From contig CM033113.1 in the NCBI GenBank assembly GCA_019321725.1, positions 15,252,001 to 15,316,000 on the forward strand: a stretch of 64,000 nt of DNA, given 5' to 3'. The notes beneath the pieces were generated by a model that saw nothing but the letters and a program-made list of their open reading frames with translations, was not told the DNA's origin and did no database searches. Within the stretch, counting starts at the first letter, position 1, and each line of letters starts with the position of its first letter. Position numbers and translations under genes: made by a program. The stretch is from Paulownia fortunei. Its lineage: Eukaryota; Streptophyta; Magnoliopsida; Lamiales; Paulowniaceae. This document shows, piece by piece, positions 55,275-64,000 of this stretch.

Positions 55275-57000
55275 AGATGTTCGATGGTTTGTCTGACTGA
55301 AAACGCATCTGTGGATTAGTTGTTTCTTTGAAATTTCTTGAGTATCTGGATCTGGGATGTGATACAGTCGTTGCTGTGATTAGGATTTATCACTGTAGTC
55401 TAACATGCTTGTAGTTTCTATCAATTAAGAAATGAGACATCAATTTATGCTGTAATTTGACATTTATTGGTCTTTGTTTTGCTTGGCGTGCCATAAAATT
55501 GGCGTCTAGTTTACATAAAAACAAAAAGAACAAAAAATCTATTTTTACCTTGCCTGGTTGTGCAATCTTGTACAAATGCTGATTGCAATCTTGGGCCTAA
55601 GTCATAATTCATTTATGTATTTGGTATAATCAATCGATTTGACATGTTTGCATCAATGACTTAACTGATATTAATATTTGCATGAATTTAGATTTTCTAT
55701 TTGGAATTATTGTTTTCTATTAGAGTGGGATTTTTCCTTGTGCTTAAAAATTTATTTATATAAAAAAAAATCAGCGTGTAATTTGTTTATTCCTCATAAA
55801 ATATCTGTTAAAATTTTTCTCTATCAATTATTCTTGGAGTGTCATTAAATATTTCATGAATTTAAGTTGTGCAATTGATTGAGGAGGCATATTCGTGATT
55901 CGTTCAAAACATGGAGCCTCAAAGTATGTTTTGTGATTTAGTTAAAACGGAAGCTTGTAGGCAAATTTGATTTGAAGTATGTGGATTGATAAATTTTGTT
56001 GTATTAGTTTTTTATATGTATAAATATTCTCGATCCACTTTATGTTTTATGGGTGATATTTTCCAATATTACCAATAAAAGACAAATCTTGGTGATTTCC
56101 TTTGTGAGTATATGATATTTTTTTACCCTCTGAAAATCAATTTTAAAATTTTAATGCATTAATTTTAAAGGAAATTAATGAAGATTAATTGAAATATTTT
56201 ATTGACCCATTATATTGCATGCAATAATATTTATATGAGTCTGCATAGGATTGAATACTTTAATAATCCTGTGTAGTTGGCTTATGAATTAGATGTCTTA
56301 CATTATTTTTTGTTTTATTAATTGTATTTTTTAGAGATTGATTTATTGCAATATGAATGTTTGTTATTATTATGATTGGACAAATATTCATATTTGGGTG
56401 CTCATGTAAATTGAGTATTTATTATTTTACTATTTACAATTGTAAGAGATAATTTTAGGCCATGGTGGTGAAGATTGTGTCCCCAATATTTATTTTTGAA
56501 TAGATTGATATAGTAGATCTTGAATCGATGTAATAATATTTTATATTTCTTCAAGACGTGTATTTCTTGGGCCATTTTTTTGGACGCAATGTATCATCTA
56601 TTTTCCTGGGGTATTTTTCGTTATTTGCTATTATAAGCCACATTATCTCAATATAATTTACCAAATGTCAGTGCGACCTATATATGGCAAAATTATTTTA
56701 CTGTTTGTATTGCACGATGCATGCATAAATAGGCAAATTGTTGTTTAATTCAAGTTTAGTAAATTTTTATTATCTTTTAACTCGTAAGAGATATTACTAG
56801 CATGAGTTGTGAAACTTTTGATTTTGCTAACTTGGATAAAATATTAGAACAATATCTAATTTTGCAAATTAATTTAGAGACCCTAAACCGACTTTGTAAT
56901 TCTATATTTTTAAGTTAATTGGACATGAAAAATGGACAAATTGTTCAATATCATCACGACTTAGACACTAATAACATTTGAAGAGACAAACGTGCTTTAA
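55275..57000. other. 3' flank of the host gene, no gene seen
   Basis: AT-rich DNA. The 3' untranslated region probably ends within ~150-200 bp, but no clear AATAAA was chosen. No repeat seen elsewhere in the window and no coding motif were recognised up to 57000. Confidence 0.4.
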
Positions 57001-57739
57001 TTATTTAAATTGCAAATATGAGGATTTGACCAACGAGTTTGAGCATTAAACTCACTCATGAGTAAAAAGACATAGTTACCCTTAAATCAGTATTTAAGCT
57101 GACTTACAACATTTATAGCTTGTGTTATCACTAACTAGATCACAAGTTTAACAAAAATTGCCTGACTTGATGTTGATTCTAGAAAGTAAAAAAATGCACA
57201 AGTAATTGCACTTGTTGCTCATACTGACCAACGTAGGCCAATCATAGTAAATATTGGCATGAGCAAAGATCAGCTATACAAGAACAAAAAATTGAAACTA
57301 GAACCACAAACTGGTCAAACAAAGTGACAAAGACATGCCACTTTAGTAATAGAGGCAACCAAACATTAATAAATATCAAGTGTTATGATTGTAACAATAT
57401 TGATTACTTCAGTCCTAGTTGTATTGAGATTAAATTTGACTATCTATGCTCTCTCATTCTAAATGAGCTTGTGAGAATGTTTAAATAGAAGAGACCTTAA
57501 AATCAGTGAGAATGTCTTACTTGAAATTGGACTCTAAAATTTCACAAGTAAAAAGGAGTGAGCATAAGTTGTTCTTCATCGTCTGTTATGAGACTAAGTA
57601 GGCATCCTCACCAATACTTTTGTGGGTGTTAGCGAGTCAACTAGACTTATGCCATTAGTTAATGCTTTAAGTGGATAACTGTTATGAAGAAAAAGATGAG
57701 CCCAAAGGTTAAGAACAAATCTTAAGAGCTAGTTGATCT
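57001..57739 (+). pseudogene. Copia-type gag remnant
   Basis: One plus frame contains KCYDCNNIDYFSPSC at about 57382-57426, a CX2CX4-HX4C zinc knuckle with tyrosine in the histidine position, as found in plant copia gag. The surrounding frame (ALVAHTDQRRPIIVN, MSKDQLYKNKK) is interrupted by stops. It is followed directly by a copia LTR start, which may be unrelated. Assignment is tentative. Confidence 0.4.
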
Positions 57740-58002
57740 TGTTAGAGTAGTGTCCAATGAGTCAATTAGATTTTTCATTTTGTACGTTTGTAATAAAAAG
57801 GCATTTCTTCATCTTGAATTTCATTTTAGTGAATTGGATGAAGTCCCTAAACTATATATAGCTATGAAGTTTAGTCGCGCATATGATGGTGATATGAAGT
57901 ATAGTCGCGCATATGATGGCAATCATGGAATATACTTTTATAGATTTGGTCTTAAAAATATTCCAAGTTGAGGGTTTATTGAGATGGAACATTGATAAGC
58001 CT
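57740..58002 (+). repeat. Copia LTR 5' fragment
   Basis: Starts TGTTAGAGTAGTG. The first ~260 bp of the LTR family end near ATTGATAAGCC. It contains a 30-bp tandem duplication at about 57862-57925 (TATGAAGTTTAGTCGCGC, then TATGAAGTATAGTCGCGC). Confidence 0.75.
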
Positions 58003-59248
58003 AAGTTTACATGTGGAAAATCAAAGTACAATTCCATTACAAGTCAATGAATATTTGTTGTGCCTAAGTATGACAACTTTGAACAAGTTGCCTTATAGTA
58101 TACCTTTTACTACTCTTGAAATCTAACAACACTAGATCTTAGGTGCTGCAATTATTGTGGCTAGGTGTTGACTCATGTTCTTTGATATTGAAGTCCAAAA
58201 GCACTAGCGCCTCAACTATAGTAAGGTAGAGCTTAGGCGCTAGAACATATATGGTTCCTTCCATGAAATTCCAGAGCACTAGCACCTAAGCACTGAAAAG
58301 GTAGCTACTACGCACTCTTCCAAACTAAGAGCCTAGGCATTGGGATGGTAGCATCTAGGCATTAGTAAAATTACCCCAGCTCTAAAATACATACATGATG
58401 CACTTTGAAAATCTTCGACCACCCTTACTATTTCCAAAATCTAAAAGATGGTATAGCTAACCTATCAAGCTTTAAAATACCACAAATCAACCTAACCCAT
58501 AATCGATAGTTCGAAACTTCTGAAACTTTAAAGTAGCAAGCTTGGTTTGCCAACCAATTCATTGCCTGATTCGCTTCTCTGTAAGTATGAAAAGTGAATA
58601 TTCATGTCCTTTGTATAAGTTATGATTTTCCCATAAAGGGAGTAGTACTCTTTTTTTTCTCTTAACTTCACTAATATATAATGGAGTAATCTCTACATAA
58701 TTGAATATTCCCGTAAAGGGAGTAGTCTTGTTTGTGTTATAATCCAGATGTTCAAAGAAAGAAACTAACTTAATATCACAATGATCTCGGATGAGGTCAC
58801 CCGCTCCCAAAATCCTGGATTGCTCATAGTTGCACCATTTGTGTTGAGTTTCATCCATCTTGCTGGAGGCTTAATGTATCTAACCTGTATAAGAGGTAGA
58901 ACTTTCTATTTATGGATATGTGCCTAATATCAAAAATTGCCTTTTAAGATTTTTCCATTAATTAAGAAGCTTGAAATTATGTCTTGAATCCGAGATAGAA
59001 CACACCTAAAAATACTATTTGGATTGATTTTTATCCTCTTGTATTTAGCATTGTTTCTAACCTCCCAAATATACTACAAAATGAGCATTGGCACAACACT
59101 CCTAATTTGATGAATACCAACAAAAGCTAAAGAGAAAATATGAGATTACAATGTTGTCATAACATACTCCATTTTCGAAACCTAGAAAAAAAGTGATACA
59201 ATCTGTTGCCCAATTTTTACTTAAAATCCTGGGTATTGTGAAAAGTAT
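58003..59248. other. Unassigned, with CTAGG-type motif cluster
   Basis: 58196-58370 carries several AGCGCCT, TTAGGCGCTAG, GCCTAGGCATT and TCTAGGCATTAG motifs, like those in the Athila-like LTRs, so part may be a degraded LTR. An open frame on the minus strand (58858-58559) has no known motif. The unit cccRtaaagggagtagt occurs twice, at 58631 and 58710. Confidence 0.35.
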
Positions 59249-60114
59249 TGTAACATCCAGATAAAACACGTAGAGGAAATTAAAAAGATAAACACCAGGA
59301 TTTTACGTGCTTCAAGTACTACGTACTCTACTGCACGAGGCCACACCGAAAGATAGAAATAATCCTCTAATTAGCTACAATTTATAGAATACATCTCATA
59401 GAATTAAAATAATTTAAAGACTCCCTCTTTAAATGAAGACCATCCTATGTATTCCACTAATTATTTGTTCCTGTAAGCTCCTCTCGACTTAAATCAGCAT
59501 TGCTGGACTTCCTCCAACTTTGAACTCCTTCAGATGGTTGATTCGATTCTCTCCCAAAAAATGTATATGAGTAATCAGCATTGCTAGACTCTCTCAAAAT
59601 CTGAACTACTTCAGATGACTGATGCGGTCATCTCTCGAAGACCTTTATCTTTTTCTCCCAAAGAATATATGTGAGTGGAAAATGCCTCATCTTTGAATCA
59701 CTTTCGTGGCACTATTCAGTTCATCCACTTAAGTTCTTCAATGTAGAGACTTGGTATATATGCAGACATGTATTTCCATGCAAATCCCCCTTGAAATTGG
59801 GTCTTGATTTTTTGATTTATTATCTTATCTATAAGATTCTCCAAATTTTCTCTTACCTTATCAAAAGAAATTAAGAATATATTTAGTTTTAGCATATTTA
59901 TCACACATGTGACTTTACTAAATACCTTCAATAAATATTTTGAAAATCTCTGAATTATGGAAACCTGTCCAGAATAATTATAATTAATTAAAATAATTAA
60001 TTAATTAAATACTGTTCCGCCAGTGCTACAACATCTCTCACAACATTGCTTACAACACCTAGTTTCTGTGTAGAATTCCAACTACCATAAATGCAATCTG
60101 TTCTAACACTAACA
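59249..60114 (-). repeat. SIRE/Maximus-like copia 3' LTR
   Basis: In minus sense it begins TGTTAGTGTTAGAACAG directly after the purine tract AAAGGGGGACAT, and ends CTGGATGTTACA (plus-strand TGTAACATCC at 59249). Length 866 bp. The outside flank is agtat (59244-59248). It closes the minus-strand element that fills the rest of the window. Confidence 0.7.
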
Positions 60115-60129
60115 ATGTCCCCCTTTAGC
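60115..60129 (-). other. Polypurine tract
   Basis: Reverse complement reads GCTAAAGGGGGACAT, immediately before the LTR start. Confidence 0.75.
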
Positions 60130-60390
60130 ATTTTTGGTCAAAATGAACTAAAGTTCCCCTTGGAACTCAGATGCAGGTTTTCAAAATTCAACATAAAAAT
60201 AACATCAAAATATCAAAATGTTGTAACACAAATGTTGCAACACTTTCTCTTATCACATCCAAAAAGATACTGGTACCTCTCTCCCTGCATATTTGAACTA
60301 AATACCAAAATAGATAGAAATCTATCAAAGCATAAAGCAAGGATCAAATGCAAATGTTCTGAGTTGCAAAAATAAAAAATAAAAGATGAT

Positions 60391-61970
60391 TAATCATTTT
60401 CATCAGCATCTGCCTCTTTTTCTGTAGGATCTTTATCTTGCTTCCCCTGAGCTTGTGCAGTAGCACTTGCACTTCTTTCTCCCCCATTTTGACCAAAAGC
60501 AGCCAAAGATGAATCAGTAGATGTGGAAGCCAGGCTCATGAATCAACTTAAAAACTTCTGCTTTTTTTTTTAGTCTAATATTGGATTTTCTTATGAGCTT
60601 TAGCAAGCTCAGCTTCCAACCTCAACAGCAAAACAGAGGATGTTGTAAAAGTCTGTGGCATATCTGATCCAACATCTACAGCTGACACTTTTCCTTGATC
60701 AGGTTGAGGGAGATCATTGATGTGAGTCCCACGAAATAACCTGCAGAAAGCACATATAGGCCTAGAAGGATTTTCCAATTCTTCTGATCCCTTTTTCACA
60801 AAACCTTGAGAGGTTAGTAAACTGTAAATCAAGGAAGGGAAAAGAAGTATACCATGAGCAGATTTAGAACCACCCAAATGTCAAATTGTCTTGAATATCA
60901 ACTTCCCAATGCAGTAAAGCAAAATGGCCTGTTCTTTCACAACTACAATAGTGTTTGTCGTAGGAGTCCAGTTGCAAATGGCAATTTTATGCAGTAAGGC
61001 ATACAAAAGAGTCAAATTTTTAGCCCTAAATTTGTCTTTATGAATGGGTCATTTCCTAACAGTATTCCCACTTAAAGCAATATCAATCTCATCCATGCTT
61101 TCTTGCAATTCATTTTGCTCAACTTTAGGGATCCCAAGAAGTCATTTATGATATTAGGAGTGATATGATAAATTTATTTCCTAACACAAACTTTACCATA
61201 TTTTGTAGACTGTGGATCATTGAATCTCTTAGGCTAATTGCAATAGAACTCTTGTATCACCCATCTCACATAACAACCTGCTTTAGAAACAGACCCTAAC
61301 AAACCCCTCTGCTCTAAAACATTAATAATTCCCAACTTAAGATGATCACCCATGTGAATTCTTCTTTAAGATAGGATTTTCTTTTGCACCACTTTACCCC
61401 ATAAATTTTTATTTGCAAAAGAATATAAGACAGAGGAGTATGGAGTTTGCATCTCTGTTTTCTCTTCTTTAAAGTTTGTCTCCTGCCTAGATGTTGCAAC
61501 ACATTTTGTAACATCCTGTGCAACATCTTTGTCCCTTCTTGTCTTCTAAGAAAGTCAACACCATTTTAGAAGAGGGTTTAACCTAAGGAAAGACTGGAAT
61601 TGATCGTGTAGATGATGAAATTAGTTTTGATTCTATTTCTTTTATTTCTTCGATGCTGTCACTGAGTGTTTCAACTTCTTCTTCATGTTTTATGCCAAAA
61701 TTAGGACCGAACTCCATGGGAGGACATTAGGTTTTAGATGATTCACCTGGAAAGAGATGTGGAGATGAAGATTGCTTACTAAAAAGTTCTCCAACATCTT
61801 GATTTTCTTTAGCATCAGACTGAGGTGAAGGCCAGGGGAGCAATGGTGGTGAGTTTGGTTTCGGAGGAAGAAGTTGTAGAGATGTAGGACATGGGTATTC
61901 CCTCTCTTCTTCTTTCTCATCGAGTTTGCTTAACCATATCAGCCAGTATCTCACTTCTTGTTCTTACCAT
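60391..61970 (-). pseudogene. SIRE-type extra ORF (Transposase_32-like), broken
   Basis: ATG at 61970 opens MVRTRSEILADMVKQTR, then a stop. A proline/serine-rich segment follows in other frames (PPKPNSPPLLPWPSP near 61850). A globular region of the plant putative transposon-protein type comes next, with FTWVIIL (about 61350), VIQEFY, YGKVCVR, IINDFLGIPKVEQNEL, then NLTLLYALLHKIAICNWTPT (about 61010-60950), GILLFPSLIY (60845) and LFRGTHINDLPQ. The tail has LRLEAELAKAHKKIQ and ends ADADEND at 60391. At least five shifts or stops break it. In SIRE/Maximus copia elements an additional ORF lies between pol and the 3' LTR, which is where this sits. It is sometimes called envelope-like; its role is unproven. 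Confidence 0.65.
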
Positions 61971-62985
61971 TGTTATGTAATACACACTTAGGGTAAAAAT
62001 GAAAACTAGCAGAGCAAATTGAAAATACGGCAGAAATAGAAAGTGAGTTCGGGTGTGAATGAGTAAAAGAGAGGATGTTGTGGCATTTATAACTCATGAG
62101 ATCAAAAACCCTAATTCCCGCCCAAATGATGTGATAAATTTCAAAAAGATATTAATTGTAGGGATAAATATAAAAAAAGATATGTTTTTTTATTCAGTTT
62201 TCAAACCACAAATATCACTCTCCTAGAATAAAAGAGTTAGTTGGGAGATTGGTCATTATCCAAGATTTTATCACAAAATCAAATCAAATCAGCTATCAAT
62301 CGTTGCCCCAACTCAAATATGGAATGTTCCTAAAAATATGCCTAAATATGATGTGTTTATTTCAAATCAAAGATTACAGAATCACACAGAATATATATAG
62401 AATGAGAAGTCTGACAAACAGATATTTTTGCTCAATGTTATAACATCTCAGACCACACCAGTCAGCAGATTCCATTAACTATGAATCTGAATCCCAGATT
62501 TTTAGAATAATTTGGTGAAACAAAAGCATGATGGATTTAGCCAGTTAGTAGCTTTCACTCTATTCCAAGAGAGAGTTTTTTTTCACATGTTTTTGCTTTT
62601 TAACATATTCAAGAAAATACGTAATTTAGCTACATATAACTAGCTCCACTCCCATGGATAGGTATAGGTAGCTCTTTCTGTCAAAGGCCTCCAATCGTGT
62701 CAAAGAACAATTAAAGCATATTTTCTGGGAAATTTTCATGATTTCAGTCCAGTGCACATCAACTTTTTAGTGAAAATCAAAGATGGTTCATTGAATTTTA
62801 AATAGTCTGTACCAGTAATGTAGATGATCCTAAATGCAAAATGCTTAAGAGGCAAATACAAAAATGCATGAAGTCCTATATTTTTTTTATTTAACTGATG
62901 CAAACAATGTTGTATATAGGTGTTGCAACATTTCTATTGATCACATCATGCATGAGGTATTACAACACTACAATGACACTTTTTA
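61971..62985 (-). other. Spacer between copia pol and the extra ORF
   Basis: No domain recognised. Its position corresponds to the long untranslated region of SIRE-type elements. Confidence 0.45.
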
Positions 62986-64000
62986 TAACATACAGACTCC
63001 AAGGGACTGTTTCAATAAATCAAATCATTGAGAGTCAAGGGCCTTGGTGAAAATATTAGCTAATTGATTCTTTGTTGTAACATAATTAATGGTCACAACC
63101 TTTCTCAACTAAATCCCTTATAAAATGGTGCCGAATATATATGTGTTTTGTTCTTGAATGTTGGACAGAATTCTTAGAGATATTTATAACACTAGAAATA
63201 TCACAATATACAATCAATCTGCTTTCTTTTATCCCGTAATCTTCTAATATTTATTTCATCCATAATAACTGAGAACAACAACTACCAAGTGCTATATATT
63301 CAGATTCTGCAGTAGATAGAGAAACACAATTCTACTTTTTGCTATACTATGAAATTAAATTGTTACTAAGATAAAAATAGTCTCAAGTTGTGTTTTTTCT
63401 GTCTTCAACTTCACCTGCCCAATCTACATCACTATAACTAACCAAGTTAGTATTTGTGTTATTAGAATACTAAATTCCTAAGTCAACAGTCCCACTTACA
63501 TATCTAATAATTCTTTTAACAGTTTTTAAGAGAGATTCCTTAGGATTTGATTGATAGCTAGCACACACACAAATACTAAAACTTATGTTTGGCTTACTCG
63601 TAGTTAAGTACAAGAGTCTTCTAATCATGCTCTTATATAGGCTAGGATCAACATTCATTCCGTTATCATCATAAGATAATTTCTGATTTATTCCCATTGG
63701 AGTTTTCATGTGTTTTGTGTTTTCCAACCCAAATCTCTTAACTAGATTTCTAGCATTTTACTTTGAGAAATAAAAATTCCATTCTCAAGTTGTTTTACTT
63801 GAAGACCTAGAAAGTAGTTAAGTTCTCCTACCATGCTCATTTCAAATTCTTTAGATATCAAATCAACAAACTCATTCAATTTTTATTGAGAGGTAGAATC
63901 AAATACTATGTCATCAACATAGATTTGTGCAATGGTGATATCATACTTAAATCTATTGATGAACAATATTTTGTCCACTTCTCCTCTTTTATACCCTTTT
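62986..64000 (-). pseudogene. SIRE/Maximus-like copia RT and RNase H
   Basis: Minus-strand reading enters at the window edge in RT, with FINRFKYDITIAQIYVDDIV (YVDD at 63924-63909) and MSMVGELNYFLGLQVKQLEN. The open stretch 63727-63470 has MENTKHMKTPMGINQKLSYD and YLTTSKPNISF. The RNase H part has DVDWAGEVEDRKNTT (about 63430), CVSLSTAESEYIALGSCCSQ (about 63330), YCDISSVINISKN and HSRTKHI, and ends LANIFTKALDSQ near 63025. The usual DN of the YCDN motif is DI, and several stops occur. The order RT, RNase H, spacer, extra ORF, LTR identifies the lineage. The 5' half lies beyond the window. Confidence 0.85.

Noticed and set aside
58559..58858. 99-codon antisense open frame
   Set aside because: No known motif, and part of it is made of a repeated cccRtaaagggagtag unit.
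60091..60375. 94-codon forward frame near 60.1 kb
   Set aside because: Overlaps the polypurine tract, LTR and 3' tail of the minus-strand copia element.
1..64000. tRNA, rRNA or snRNA genes
   Set aside because: No convincing internal promoter boxes or cloverleaf were seen by eye; the tRNA-like matches are retroelement primer-binding sites.

Overview
The window is nuclear DNA from a flowering plant, most likely a eudicot. It is strongly AT-rich and carries plant-type Ty1/copia, Ty3/gypsy, MULE, PIF/Harbinger, Helitron and MITE remains. No species can be named from the sequence alone. Nearly all of the 64 kb is mobile-element debris, nested several layers deep and mostly degraded. The only clearly intact host gene is a single-exon ORF at 54570-55274. 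It encodes a 234-residue basic protein of a plant family whose function I do not know, and E2F-like promoter motifs lie just upstream.

Layout, left to right. 1-544 is a fragment of a TAT-type gypsy LTR that recurs at 19.6-20.2 kb. 545-5659 is bounded by two ~975-bp inverted arms, TGTAACACCCC at one end and GGGGTGTTACA at the other, around a broken plant-mobile-domain gene. 6121-6960 is an Ogre/TAT-like LTR, and 7159-8396 is a reversed Athila-like solo LTR between ~90-bp direct repeats. 8.9-11.8 kb is the 3' end of a forward copia element. 12.5-19.0 kb is a reverse-strand copia element split by a solo LTR with a perfect 5-bp target duplication. 19.6-26.4 kb is a TAT gypsy element whose gag is split by an Athila-like solo LTR. 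26.4-38.1 kb holds copia fragments and a reverse-strand gypsy element whose 5' LTR contains another complete LTR.

38.1-40.7 kb is a PIF/Harbinger transposase pseudogene. A copia LTR follows at 40.7-41.7 kb. A Helitron 3' terminus lies at 42211, and a Helitron helicase remnant lies at 47.7-48.3 kb on the same strand. Between them sits an internally deleted Athila-like element with a 260-codon open frame. 48.4-50.7 kb is more copia and gypsy LTR. 50.9-52.6 kb is a MULE transposase pseudogene, and 53.57-53.99 kb is a hAT-type MITE with a perfect 8-bp duplication. The host gene follows. After it come a copia gag/LTR fragment (57-58 kb) and, from 59249 to the window end, the 3' part of a SIRE/Maximus-like copia element on the minus strand. 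That element has RT/RNase H and a separate downstream ORF of the plant transposon-protein (Transposase_32-like) type.

The elements do not work together as a pathway; what the window shows is a history of insertions. Reading frames continuing across the joins and matching target duplications allow some events to be ordered. No RNA gene, CRISPR or operon was seen. All family assignments rest on motifs read by eye, without database searches.
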